DNA of 33,494 nt, from assembly GCA_017465885.1 (NCBI GenBank), contig JAFTVG010000020.1, positions 1-33,494 on the forward strand, in the 5' to 3' direction. The position numbers and the translations under genes were made by a program. Positions 25,459 to 32,884 of the stretch are shown piece after piece; the first letter of the stretch is position 1, and each line of letters starts with the position of its first letter. Under the pieces are notes generated by a model. It was given only the letters and a program-made list of their open reading frames with translations. It ran no database searches and was not told where the DNA came from. Origin of the DNA: Clostridia bacterium (GTDB lineage: Bacteria; Bacillota; Clostridia; Oscillospirales; CAG-272).

Positions 25459-25509
25459 CAAAAAAAGTACCCGCCTGATAAAACGGGCATTCCCATTTTA
25501 TGAGGCGGG
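25459..25509 (-). terminator. Terminator or attenuator between rluA-like and flippase genes
   Basis: On the minus strand, a CCCGCCTCATAAAA arm (5' end at 25509) pairs with TTTTATCAGGCGGG (ending 25470). A TTTTTTT run follows at 25459-25466, only 11 bp before the flippase start. No promoter is seen between it and the flippase gene. Confidence 0.75.
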
Positions 25510-25515
25510 CGGTGA

Positions 25516-26490
25516 TTATATGTTTTGGAGATAGTCGGGAAAATAACGTAAAAAGGGAATATCCTTCGGGGGGATCTTGAAGGTCTTTCCCTCAAGATAG
25601 GAAAGAATGCCCGCATCACCCGTAAAGCGGAAGGTCAGGCTGTAGGAGTACAGCGCCTGATAGCGCTCTCTGCCCTTTTTGTCCTCTCCTCCGTATTTGC
25701 CGTCCCCCAAAAGGGGATGACCAACGTGGGACATATGGGCGCGGATCTGGTGGGTGCGGCCCGTGTGCAAGCGCACCTCCAAAAGCGACAGATCGTCTGC
25801 GCTGGCAAGCACCCTGTATTCGGTTAAGATCTCCTTGCTGTCCCCAAAGGAGGGCTTTTTGTCGTAGACCTTCACGGTGTTGGCATCGGCGTTTTTGATC
25901 AGATACCCCTTTAGCAGATCGCTTTTCTTTTTGGGCGTGCCCATTACGGCGCAAAGGTAGCGCTTATCAAGCCCGCCTGCCTTGATCTGCTCGTTTAAGA
26001 TCCGCAGGCTCTCGGCGTCCTTTGCCGCCAGCACGATGCCGCCGGTGTTGCGGTCGATGCGGTTGCAAAGGGCGGGGGCGAAGGACTGCTCCCTTTGGGG
26101 GTCGTATTCGCCCTTTTCAATCAGATGCGCCTTCACGTGGTCGATGAGGGTGCCGCTTTCCTGCTTGTCGTCCGAGTGGACCACCATCCCCTGTTTTTTA
26201 TCGGCAAGCAGGATGTGCTCGTCCTCGTAAAGGATGTGGATGTTTGCCTTTAAGCGGGTGAAGCCCTCCTTTGCCGCCTCCTTTTTGAAGAATTCCTCGG
26301 GCAGGAAGATCTGCAGGCTGTCGCCCTCCTTTAAGATCTGCTTTTCCTCAGCTCTTTTTCGGTTGACCTTGATCTTTTTCTGGCGGATGCCCTTATACAT
26401 TAACGATGGGGGGAGGTTTGAAAAGCTTTTTAAAAGGAATTTGTCAAGACGCTGACCCGCGTCGTTTTTGCCGATCTCTAAAACGATCAT
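25516..26490 (-). CDS. RluA-family pseudouridine synthase
   Basis: 324 residues. An N-terminal S4 RNA-binding domain (about 12-62, R-L-D-K-F-L-L-K-S) precedes the catalytic domain (about 85-300). The active-site motif is N143-R-I-D-R-N-T-G-G151, where D146 is the catalytic Asp. R-L-H-T-G-R-T-H-Q-I-R-A-H-M (about 241-254) is the family's second motif. Such enzymes isomerise uridines in 23S rRNA (RluC/RluD type) or tRNA; the exact target cannot be told from sequence. It overlaps the end of the upstream membrane-protein gene by ATGA, so the two are translationally coupled. Ends in a strong hairpin. Confidence 0.93.
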   Translation of the reverse strand: MIVLEIGKNDAGQRLDKFLLKSFSNLPPSLMYKGIRQKKIKVNRKRAEEKQILKEGDSLQIFLPEEFFKKEAAKEGFTRLKANIHILYEDEHILLADKKQGMVVHSDDKQESGTLIDHVKAHLIEKGEYDPQREQSFAPALCNRIDRNTGGIVLAAKDAESLRILNEQIKAGGLDKRYLCAVMGTPKKKSDLLKGYLIKNADANTVKVYDKKPSFGDSKEILTEYRVLASADDLSLLEVRLHTGRTHQIRAHMSHVGHPLLGDGKYGGEDKKGRERYQALYSYSLTFRFTGDAGILSYLEGKTFKIPPKDIPFLRYFPDYLQNI

Positions 26491-27074
26491 TGCTCGTCCT
26501 CCGTGGTCTGCTCTTCTTTCTTCGAGGCGCTGTCCTTGATGGCTTGTTCCTTTTCTGCGGGGTCTTCTTCCTTGATCGCGGGAAGGGGAAGCTTGTTGCC
26601 CCTTAAGCCGGGATCCTTTTTCTTTTTGATGGCGTAAAGAAGGGTGAGGCAGAGGGTAAACAGCAGGATCTGCAGGGGAATGCCCAAAAGAATATTGCCC
26701 GTCAGATAAGTGCAGGCGTAGGTGCAGAAAAAGACGGCTGTAAAATAGGAAAAGTCTGCGGGAACGAGCCCTCCCGACAGGATGGTCAGCACCACACCTC
26801 CCATCAGTGCAAGGGCGGAGAAGGCGGTGACCTCTCCGATGAGATAGTCTTTTTTGGAGATGGCGGACAGGTTGGAACGCTTCATCACGCCGTATTGCAG
26901 GCAGATATAGACGGCGAACACGAAAGCCGAGAGCACCAAAGCAACGATGCCGCCGTCAAGGTCGTTGATCTTGGCGATCATCACGAAGGGCACGCCGAGA
27001 CCCGCCGCCATAAGCTGGGTCAAAAAGCAGATGATGATCTTCCAAAGAAGATATTTTGGGGTGATCTTTTGCAT
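26487..27074 (-). CDS. Integral membrane protein, function unknown
   Basis: 195 residues. Four or five hydrophobic helices lie at about 10-33, 40-62, 80-101, 107-126 and 128-147. A 45-residue charged cytoplasmic tail rich in Lys and Glu follows (A-I-K-E-E-D-P-A-E-K). I do not recognise the family. The frame could open 75 codons earlier, but GGAGGACGAT lies right before the ATG at 27072-27074 and the upstream part is low-quality sequence overlapping the promoter. Translationally coupled to the RluA-like gene by an ATGA overlap. A weak promoter candidate, TTGTTT/TAGACT, is at 27125-27153 on the minus strand. Confidence 0.75.
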   Translation of the reverse strand: MQKITPKYLLWKIIICFLTQLMAAGLGVPFVMIAKINDLDGGIVALVLSAFVFAVYICLQYGVMKRSNLSAISKKDYLIGEVTAFSALALMGGVVLTILSGGLVPADFSYFTAVFFCTYACTYLTGNILLGIPLQILLFTLCLTLLYAIKKKKDPGLRGNKLPLPAIKEEDPAEKEQAIKDSASKKEEQTTEDEQ

Positions 27075-27232
27075 ATCGTCCTCCGATCTTGAAAATGCCT
27101 TGAAAAACAGAACGCCTTTTTGATAGTCTATCACAAAAAAGGGAGAAAAACAAGCCCGTTTTTTCGGCGAGACGATGAATTTGAAAAAAATTAAAAAAAA
27201 ACGCAAAAGGACTTTAAAAATGTCGAAAACTA

Positions 27233-27241
27233 TGCTATAAT
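27233..27241 (+). promoter_or_regulatory. Extended -10 promoter of prs
   Basis: TG-C-TATAAT (27233-27241) is an extended -10 element. The sequence at the -35 position (27213-27218, TTTAAA) is weak, as is common with extended -10 promoters. A GAGAGGTG ribosome-binding site follows at about 27273-27280. Confidence 0.7.
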
Positions 27242-27286
27242 GGTTACGAGCGCAAACCGAAATACTTTGAAATGAGAGGTGTCTGT

Positions 27287-28408
27287 ATGAGTGACGCAAT
27301 ATTCGGAGATCTGAGTCTGATCGCGATGAAGGGATGCGAGCCCTTTATCGGCAGAGTGGACGCATATCTGAAGGAATGGAGAGGAACCGATAAGAGCTTT
27401 ATCGTAAAGGCAGGCTGCCCCCGTTTTGGCAGCGGCGAGGGTAAGGGCATCATTTTTGAATCGCTGAGAGGACATGACGTGTTCATTCTTTGCGACGTAT
27501 TCAACTACGGTGTGACCTATACCATGTACGGCAAAGAGGTGCCCATGTCTCCCGACGATCATTTTGCCGATCTGAAGAGAATCATCGGCGCTATCGGCGG
27601 CAAGGCAAAGAGAATTACCGTCATTATGCCTATGCTTTACGAGGGACGTCAGCACAAGAGAAGCTCCAGAGAGTCTCTTGACTGCGCAATGATGCTGCAG
27701 GAACTGGTGAATATGGGCGTATCCAACCTGATCACCTTTGACGCACACGACGCAAGAGTACAAAATGCAATTCCCCTTCACGGCTTTGACAACGTGCAGC
27801 CCACCTATCAGATGATCAAGGCGCTGATCCGCAACGTGCCCGATCTGGTGCTCAATGCAGAGCATACCACCATCGTTTCCCCCGATGAGGGCGGTATGAA
27901 CCGTTGTATGTATTTCTCCTCTGTGTTAAAGCTGGATCTGGGTATGTTTTATAAGAGAAGAAACTATGCCGTGATCGTCAACGGCAGAAACCCCATCGAG
28001 GCACACGAGTATCTGGGCAAGCCTGTTGAGGGCAAGGACGTGATCATCGTGGACGATATGATCTCCTCCGGTGACTCCATCATCGAGATCGGCGAGAAGT
28101 TAAAGGACAGAGGCGCAAAGCGTATCTTTGCCTTCACCTCCTTTGGACTGTTCTGCAACGGCCTTGAAAGATTTGACTCGGCATACGAGAGAGGCGTGAT
28201 CAATAAGGTGTTCACCACCAACCTTATCTACCGTCCCGAGGAGCTGCTCCAGAGAGAGTGGTACTGCGAGGTGGATCTGTGCAAGTACGTGGCACTGCTC
28301 GTGGATTCGCTGCACAGAGACGAGACCATCAGCGCACTGCTCGATCCCGTACAGAAGATTCATTCCTTCGTTGACCGTTGCGTTGCAGAGGGCAAGCTGA
28401 AGGTATAA
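27287..28408 (+). CDS. prs: Ribose-phosphate pyrophosphokinase, long clostridial form
   Basis: Makes PRPP from ribose 5-phosphate and ATP; PRPP feeds nucleotide synthesis and the upp enzyme in this window. 373 residues, longer than the classical form of about 315. Family features include F-I-L-C-D-V-F (early beta strand), Y-E-G-R-Q-H-K-R-S-S-R-E-S and T-F-D-A-H-D (metal/PRPP region), and the PRPP-binding loop V-I-I-V-D-D-M-I-S-S-G-D-S (about 247-259). Extra sequence lies in the N-terminal domain and the C-terminal tail. The start is at MSDAIF, because GAGAGGTG suits that ATG better than the ATG five codons earlier. Single gene with its own terminator. Confidence 0.92.
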   Translation: MSDAIFGDLSLIAMKGCEPFIGRVDAYLKEWRGTDKSFIVKAGCPRFGSGEGKGIIFESLRGHDVFILCDVFNYGVTYTMYGKEVPMSPDDHFADLKRIIGAIGGKAKRITVIMPMLYEGRQHKRSSRESLDCAMMLQELVNMGVSNLITFDAHDARVQNAIPLHGFDNVQPTYQMIKALIRNVPDLVLNAEHTTIVSPDEGGMNRCMYFSSVLKLDLGMFYKRRNYAVIVNGRNPIEAHEYLGKPVEGKDVIIVDDMISSGDSIIEIGEKLKDRGAKRIFAFTSFGLFCNGLERFDSAYERGVINKVFTTNLIYRPEELLQREWYCEVDLCKYVALLVDSLHRDETISALLDPVQKIHSFVDRCVAEGKLKV

Positions 28409-28417
28409 CGTAAAAGA

Positions 28418-28454
28418 CGGGAGGTGCCGTTTCTCGGTGCCTCCCGGGTTTTTT
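28418..28454 (+). terminator. Terminator of prs
   Basis: CGGGAGGTGCCG (28418-28429) pairs with CGGTGCCTCCCG (28435-28446), 12 bp including two G-T wobbles, followed by a T run at 28449-28454. Confidence 0.85.
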
Positions 28455-28584
28455 ATCCGCATTTGCAAAAAAAGGGCGAAAAAGTCCGTGCGCATCCGTT
28501 TCTTTCCCTTCTTTCCTTTTAAAAGATGATGCAAAAAAGCATCCTTCGGTGTATACTGAAAGAGAAGAGAGGGGAGGGATGTAT

Positions 28585-29103
28585 ATGGAGATCCTGCAGA
28601 TCGCAAAGGGACGGCTGAAGGTGACGCTGACTGAAGAGGAGCTGAGGGAATATCGGATCGATCCCGATGAGATGGACTATGACGGTCAGGAGTGCTATGC
28701 GGCACTTGAAGAACTGCTGGCGGTGGTGAGCGCCAAGACCGAGCTGAGCTTTTCAGAGGGGAAGACCTACGTGCAGATCTATCCGTCAAGAGACGGCGGG
28801 TGCGAATTGTTTTTCATACATATCGACCCCGCGCAAAAGGAGCATCGGGCGCTGATCGCCGTGGGCGATCGCCCTGCCTATCTTTGCTTTTTTGAAAGCC
28901 AAGGGGAGGCAGGCAGATTTCTTGCTCTTTTGAGAGGGCAGGGCAAGAGGGGCGACGCCTATTTTCAGCCCCAAACGGGCAGATATCTGATATTTTCCCG
29001 CTGTGGTGCGGGGGAGGATCTGCTTCTTTTGGAGTTTGGCAGGCGGGTAGATCCCCGGATCGCCCTTTATTTGGAGGAGCACTGCACGGCACTGACGCTG
29101 TAG
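28585..29103 (+). CDS. MecA-like adaptor protein
   Basis: 172 residues. The N-terminal half (M-E-I-L-Q-I-A-K-G-R-L-K-V-T-L-T-E-E-E-L, then C-E-L-F-F-I after an acidic loop) resembles MecA, the adaptor that brings targets to the ClpC unfoldase in Bacillota. The C-terminal half (about 85-172) has the alternating strands and helix of the MecA ClpC-binding region but is diverged. Identification is by pattern. The start is the ATG at 28585, because GGGGAGGG directly abuts the ATG two codons earlier. A TATACT -10 is at 28552-28557 with a poor -35. It may share a transcript with the glycosylase gene 23 bp downstream. Confidence 0.7.
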   Translation: MEILQIAKGRLKVTLTEEELREYRIDPDEMDYDGQECYAALEELLAVVSAKTELSFSEGKTYVQIYPSRDGGCELFFIHIDPAQKEHRALIAVGDRPAYLCFFESQGEAGRFLALLRGQGKRGDAYFQPQTGRYLIFSRCGAGEDLLLLEFGRRVDPRIALYLEEHCTALTL

Positions 29104-29126
29104 AAAGAAACAGAAAGGAAGAGAGC

Positions 29127-29684
29127 ATGAATCTTGACGAGCTGAAAAAAGGCTGTGAGGCGTGCAGAAAGTGCGCGCTGGGGAGCAGTCGGAAAAACAG
29201 CGTCTTTGAAAGGGGCTCAAGGCAGGCAAAGCTGATGCTCGTGGGCGAAGCACCCGGCGGCAAAGAGGACGAAACGGGCATTCCCTTCGTCGGCGCCGCA
29301 GGACAGCTTCTGGACAAATATCTGGAGGCGGTAGGGATAGACCGGGAGGAGGTCTATATCTGCAACATTTTAAAATGCCGTCCGCCTCAAAACAGAGACC
29401 CCCTGCCCGAGGAGCAGGAGGCTTGTATGGATCATTTAAGGGCACAGGTGCGGCAGGTAAAGCCGCGGATGATCGTATGTCTTGGGCGTATTGCGGCAAT
29501 GCGCCTCATTTCTCCCGACTATAAGATCACCAAGGAGCACGGCGTTTTTCAAAAAAAGGGAAATTTCCTCATCACCGCTGTCTACCACCCCTCGGCGCTG
29601 TTGCGCGATCCCTCAAAAAAAGAGGATATGCTGAAGGATATGCTCCGCATAGCCGAGGAATATAAGAAGATCAAGGAAGAATAA
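29127..29684 (+). CDS. Family 4 uracil-DNA glycosylase (iron-sulfur)
   Basis: 185 residues. Removes uracil from DNA. Motifs are G40-E-A-P-G44, G-I-P-F-V-G-A-A-G-Q-L-L (51-62), C-N-I-L-K-C-R-P-P-Q-N-R (79-90) and Y-H-P-S-A-L-L-R (153-160). Four cysteines at 13, 16, 84 and 100 match the [4Fe-4S] ligand pattern of this family. AGGAAG precedes the ATG. It lies 23 bp after the MecA-like gene and is followed by a strong terminator. Confident assignment to the family 4 group, which is usual in bacteria lacking or supplementing Ung. Confidence 0.93.
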   Translation: MNLDELKKGCEACRKCALGSSRKNSVFERGSRQAKLMLVGEAPGGKEDETGIPFVGAAGQLLDKYLEAVGIDREEVYICNILKCRPPQNRDPLPEEQEACMDHLRAQVRQVKPRMIVCLGRIAAMRLISPDYKITKEHGVFQKKGNFLITAVYHPSALLRDPSKKEDMLKDMLRIAEEYKKIKEE

Positions 29685-29689
29685 AGAAA

Positions 29690-29727
29690 AGCAAGAGCGG
29701 AAGACGTCCTTCTGCTCTTGCTTGCTT
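29690..29727. terminator. Bidirectional terminator, glycosylase / GNAT membrane gene
   Basis: A 14-bp stem (29690-29703 with 29709-29722, one G-T wobble) and a 5-nt loop, with T-rich flanks on both strands. It serves the plus-strand glycosylase gene and the minus-strand gene ending at 29762. Confidence 0.88.
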
Positions 29728-29761
29728 TTTATGCATATTTCAAATACGCCTATGGAGCGCC

Positions 29762-30427
29762 CTACCGCGCGAGAGGGTCTCTTGCGTGGCGTCGGCTTCT
29801 TTTGGCGCGGAATTGCTCCACCTTGGTTTCAAGAATATGGCCGGGGAAGATGCCCGCCACGATGCCGATGGTGACAAAAAGAGGATAGCTGTCAAAGAAA
29901 TAGCCGGGAATGAAGCTGAGCACCGTAAAAAAAAGCATGGTCAACATCAAAAGGGAGACGCGGGGACGCGCCATTTCGTAATGAACCATCCCGTCTGCCT
30001 CGAAGGTCTGTCCAAATCCGGCGTTTTCCAAGATTTGTGCGGCGGGCGAGTCGTCGTCTGCCAGCCAAGTGGACACGAAATACAGATCCCTTTGGTTGGA
30101 AAATGCCCACTTTGCCATTCTTTTCAGGGCTTGTACTGCCAGCTTGCCGCTGTCCTTTACGGGACTGAGGGCGCAGTTGACTTCCACTCTGCCGTTTTGG
30201 GGCAGTCCGCAAAACTGCACCATGCCCACCTCTTCGCCGCTCTTCTTTTTGAAGATCTTCCAAAGGGTGTGCCAGGGGGCATCCTGAGGATGAGCGGCGC
30301 AGATCTGATAAATGCGCTCTAAATGGGCGATCTCCTGAGGGTCCCGCTGTTCAGCCATCATTTTCTTCAAGTCCTCGGGGGAGACGGGGCGCAGGATCAG
30401 ATTTCTTGTAAAGAGTTCGTCGGTCAT
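29762..30427 (-). CDS. GNAT-like acetyltransferase fused to membrane helices
   Basis: 221 residues. Residues about 7-150 follow the RimJ/RimL-type GNAT plan: L-I-L-R-P-V-S-P-E-D-L at the start, a central G-M-V-Q-F-C strand, and N-A-G-F-G-Q-T-F at 135-142. The acetyl-CoA loop is poorly conserved, with no clear R/Q-x-x-G-x-G/A (A-L-S-P-V-K-D-S-G-K-L is in its place). Two hydrophobic helices follow (about 157-176 and 181-198), then a basic tail. This joining is unusual. Activity is uncertain. ATGA overlap with the upstream phosphatase gene indicates coupling. Confidence 0.75.
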   Translation of the reverse strand: MTDELFTRNLILRPVSPEDLKKMMAEQRDPQEIAHLERIYQICAAHPQDAPWHTLWKIFKKKSGEEVGMVQFCGLPQNGRVEVNCALSPVKDSGKLAVQALKRMAKWAFSNQRDLYFVSTWLADDDSPAAQILENAGFGQTFEADGMVHYEMARPRVSLLMLTMLFFTVLSFIPGYFFDSYPLFVTIGIVAGIFPGHILETKVEQFRAKRSRRHARDPLAR

Positions 30428-31092
30428 AGCTTCCTTTCACTGCGCAAGCGCAGAATTTCCTCGTAAAGTTGTTTTGGGGTAGAAAAGGTCGTGGCTGCTC
30501 CCGCCTCAAGGAGCTGTTTTTCGGAGCGGAAGCCCCAGTTTACCGCAAGGCAACGCATCCCCGCGTTTTTTGCGGTTTGCAGATCCACCTCCGAGTCGCC
30601 CACGTAAAGGGCGCGCTCGGGCGCGCTTTCAAGGGCGCGGAGGGCGGCAAAAAGCATATCGGGGGCGGGCTTTCTTTTGAGCTCCTCCCTTTGCCCCAGG
30701 CAAAAGGAGATCTCGTTTTTAAAAAAGCGGTCGCAAAGGCTTCTTACCCCGTAGTCGGGCTTGTTTGACACCACGGCGACCCGAAAGCCCTCTCTTTTCA
30801 GGTCGGAAAGAAGAGGCAAGATCCCATCGTAGGGGGCGGTGCTGTCAAGAGCGTGCAGGGCGTAATGGTCGTTAAAAAGGGCAAGGAGTTTTTCAATCTC
30901 CCCCTCGTTCGTCCCCTCGGGAGCGGATAGGGAGATCAGCCTTTTTGCTCCGTTTCCAAGGAAGGCGCGGATCTCGTCGGGGGTACGCAGAGGATGTCCT
31001 CTTTTTGCAAGAGCGTGATTGACCGAGGCTCTTAAATCCCCAAGGGTATCAAGCAGAGTGCCGTCCAGATCGAAAACCACGGTGTCAAGCAT
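30424..31092 (-). CDS. HAD-IA phosphatase (phosphoglycolate phosphatase-like)
   Basis: 222 residues. Motif I is F-D8-L-D10-G-T (nucleophile D8), a helical cap domain covers about 18-80, motif II is V-V-S-N-K-P (111-116), motif III Lys lies in E-L-K-R-K-P-A-P-D (about 139-147), and motif IV is V-G-D-S-E-V-D (about 164-170). The plan fits Gph/PGP-type phosphatases; the substrate is not fixed by sequence. Its promoter is at 31166-31194. First gene of a two-gene unit with the GNAT membrane protein. Confidence 0.9.
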   Translation of the reverse strand: MLDTVVFDLDGTLLDTLGDLRASVNHALAKRGHPLRTPDEIRAFLGNGAKRLISLSAPEGTNEGEIEKLLALFNDHYALHALDSTAPYDGILPLLSDLKREGFRVAVVSNKPDYGVRSLCDRFFKNEISFCLGQREELKRKPAPDMLFAALRALESAPERALYVGDSEVDLQTAKNAGMRCLAVNWGFRSEKQLLEAGAATTFSTPKQLYEEILRLRSERKL

Positions 31093-31165
31093 TTTTAGCC
31101 CTTCCTTTCTCTTAAAAGATCGCAGATGTAGAACGGCAACCGTGGGTCACCGTTTTGCAGGGTAG

Positions 31166-31194
31166 AGTATAACACAGTTTTTTGAATTTGTAAA
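31166..31194 (-). promoter_or_regulatory. Promoter of the HAD phosphatase gene
   Basis: On the minus strand, TTTACA (31189-31194), a 17-nt spacer and TATACT (31166-31171). The leader to the ATG at 31092 is about 68 nt. Confidence 0.7.
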
Positions 31195-31259
31195 GTAAAA
31201 AATGTGTCTTTTTTGTGATCGTGCCTCTTCTCTGCGGTTTTCTAACGATTTTTTTGCGT

Positions 31260-31568
31260 TCAATCCTTGTTTTCGGCAGAAAGGTCGTCAGAGGGGGAAT
31301 TGTTGTCGGGAGTCAGATTGGGCAGGGTCTCGGGCAGACTGGGGAGGCTTGGCAGAGGAAGAATGGGCGAGGGGGAGGGAGAACGGTCGGGGGAATCCTT
31401 GGGGCTCTCCTTGGGACTCTCCTTGGGACGCTCGTCGGGACGGGCGTCCTCGGTGGGCTTGTCCTGCTTTTCGTCGGTGGTGGTCATATCGCCGCAGGCG
31501 CACAGGGCGAAAATGGACAGCGATGCAAGAAGAATGCACAGCGCTCTTTTAATGTGAATAAACGTCAT
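31260..31568 (-). CDS. Small Pro/Ser-rich lipoprotein
   Basis: 102 residues. The signal peptide ends in the lipobox L-C-A-C25. The mature part is low complexity: repeated P-K-E-S / P-K-D-S / P-D-R-S units (about 48-63) followed by a P-S-P-S-P and L-P-S-L-P stretch, then an acidic end. No domain is seen. AAAGGAG precedes the ATG. The 12-bp periodicity in the DNA encodes the 4-residue repeat, so its length may vary between strains. Confidence 0.65.
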   Translation of the reverse strand: MTFIHIKRALCILLASLSIFALCACGDMTTTDEKQDKPTEDARPDERPKESPKESPKDSPDRSPSPSPILPLPSLPSLPETLPNLTPDNNSPSDDLSAENKD

Positions 31569-31688
31569 AAATATACTCCTTTTGTTCCGTAAAACGGAAA
31601 AGCTTGTCTTGTTGGCGGCGGAATGCGCCGCTATGCACAGTATTTCCCGCTTTTTCGCTCTTCACCCCTGCCATTTTTTTCGTTTTTG

Positions 31689-31717
31689 TTGACAGTCCCT
31701 CTTTTTGATGCTATACT
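31689..31717 (+). promoter_or_regulatory. Promoter of the GNAT gene at 31747
   Basis: TTGACA (31689-31694), a 17-nt spacer and TATACT (31712-31717), followed by AAAGGAGAG at 31734-31742. Confidence 0.85.
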
Positions 31718-31746
31718 GAAGGGGCAAAATCGAAAGGAGAGAGAAG

Positions 31747-32523
31747 ATGTCCCCGTTTTCTTATTCCGCAAAGCTATATGAAAGTGATCTTCAAAAGGGC
31801 GAGATCTGCTATGAAAAGGCAAAAAAAGAGCATTTTGACGCTTTTTTTGCATTATACGAATGCTCTTTTCCCGACAAAGCCCCCCGTTTGCCCTTTGAAT
31901 ACGGGGTCATCAACGAGCTTGACACCTATATTGCCTTAATCGACGGCACGCCCGTTGGGATGGTCAGCGCCAATCCCGTCTTTTATAAGGGGCAAAAGGG
32001 TCATCAGATCTTCAAGCTGTGTGCCCACCCCAAGGTAAGAGGCAGAGGGATCGGCGGCGCGCTTTTATCCTTTATGCACCGAGAGCGAAGGGCGGAGGGC
32101 GACCTTTTTTCGCTGGTGATGCCGGGCAGCGAAGGGCTTTATTCCTTTTACGAAAAGCAGGGTTATGCCTCGATTTCCGCCAAAAGGATCGTTCTTGCCC
32201 CCCGCGAAAGCCTGCTTTACGAGGACGAACGGGTGGAGTATCTGCCCCGCTACGAGGCGCTATGCCTGGAAAGTGCCGCCAAAAACCAAAAGACCGTCCT
32301 TTCGGGCTACGGAAGCTATTGCGGATTTGAAGAGGAGGGCAGGGTCTTTTTAGACGATCTGATGCCCTTCGGACGGCGTATCGCCCCCGTTTGTGCCCTG
32401 CCCGTCACCTTTTACCTGCCCGACCCCGAGGGCAAAGAACGCTACGGCATGGTGTGCGCACTGGATGCCCGCGCCGACCTTGAGGGGATTTATCCAAGGA
32501 TCGTGATGGGATTTCATAAATAA
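31747..32523 (+). CDS. GNAT-family N-acetyltransferase
   Basis: 258 residues. The acetyl-CoA binding motif A is intact, V-R-G-R-G-I-G-G-A-L-L (97-107), preceded by the usual L-C-A-H-P beta strand. Y-S-F-Y-E-K-Q-G-Y (about 132-140) is the family's motif B tyrosine region. The C-terminal about 160-258 is a second domain without a recognised fold, so this may be a tandem-type GNAT with a degenerate second half. Substrate unknown. The gene stands alone, with a good promoter and SD. Confidence 0.88.
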   Translation: MSPFSYSAKLYESDLQKGEICYEKAKKEHFDAFFALYECSFPDKAPRLPFEYGVINELDTYIALIDGTPVGMVSANPVFYKGQKGHQIFKLCAHPKVRGRGIGGALLSFMHRERRAEGDLFSLVMPGSEGLYSFYEKQGYASISAKRIVLAPRESLLYEDERVEYLPRYEALCLESAAKNQKTVLSGYGSYCGFEEEGRVFLDDLMPFGRRIAPVCALPVTFYLPDPEGKERYGMVCALDARADLEGIYPRIVMGFHK

Positions 32524-32580
32524 AAAAGAAGGAGTCTTCTCTCTGCATTCTTAGCGGAGAAATAGGTGGGCACAAAACTT

Positions 32581-32606
32581 CGGCAGAGAACTTGTTTTCT
32601 CTGCCG
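32581..32606 (+). terminator. Hairpin after the GNAT gene
   Basis: CGGCAGAGAA (32581-32590) pairs with TTCTCTGCCG (32597-32606). Only a weak T stretch follows, so it is a possible terminator. The -35 box of the next promoter lies in its loop. Confidence 0.5.
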
Positions 32607-32620
32607 ATTTGTGGTATAAT
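32592..32620 (+). promoter_or_regulatory. Promoter ahead of the MITE-like element
   Basis: TTGTTT (32592-32597), a 17-nt spacer and TATAAT (32615-32620). It would start transcription near 32627, immediately before the palindromic element, and could drive the AT-rich gene at 32885. Confidence 0.6.
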
Positions 32621-32634
32621 GGGGTTAACGAAAA

Positions 32635-32767
32635 GCCTTCCTCCGAGAGGAAGGTGGCACGCGTAGCGTGACGGAAGGAGCCTGCGTGACTTTAGTTTTG
32701 CGCTAACTTCATTGTAACGCGCTCTCTCTCAGTCGCCTACGGCGCCAGCTCCCTCCCGGAGGGAGCC
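32635..32767. mobile_element. MITE-like palindromic element with diverged terminal inverted repeats
   Basis: The left end (32635-32681) holds CCTTCCTC-CGA-GAGGAAGG, then TGGCACGCGTAGCGTGACGG. The right end (32722-32767), read on the other strand, gives CTCCCTCCGGGAGGGAG, then TGGCGCCGTAGGCGACTGAG. The two ends follow the same order (hairpin, TGGC, CGTAGCG-like core, GAC, purine-rich end), making about 45-bp inverted ends around a 40-bp centre. No coding sequence. It resembles palindromic elements abundant in gut Clostridia, presumably moved by a transposase in trans. Confidence 0.7.
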
Positions 32768-32798
32768 TATATACATCACAGCGCTTCCTTAGGGGTAT

Positions 32799-32858
32799 GG
32801 GCTTTGCCCGATGCCTTTGTAATACAAAGGCGAAACTAGCGATAAATGATAAATCATT
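32799..32858. repeat. Cluster of small palindromes next to the MITE-like element
   Basis: Three adjacent perfect palindromic hairpins: GGGC-ttt-GCCC (32799-32809), GCCTTTGTA-a-TACAAAGGC (32813-32831) and AATGAT-aa-ATCATT (32845-32858), the last inside an AGCGAT/ATTGCT pair. They fill the leader of the gene at 32885. Together with the MITE-like element they account for the 361-bp gap 32524-32884. Confidence 0.65.
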
Positions 32859-32884
32859 GCTATAAATCATCGAAAGGAAACAAA

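Noticed and set aside
27242..27275. GTAACC on the minus strand as an ECF promoter for the membrane-protein gene
   Set aside because: It coincides with the prs promoter region, the -10 position does not match, and the TTGTTT/TAGACT pair nearer the gene is a better candidate.
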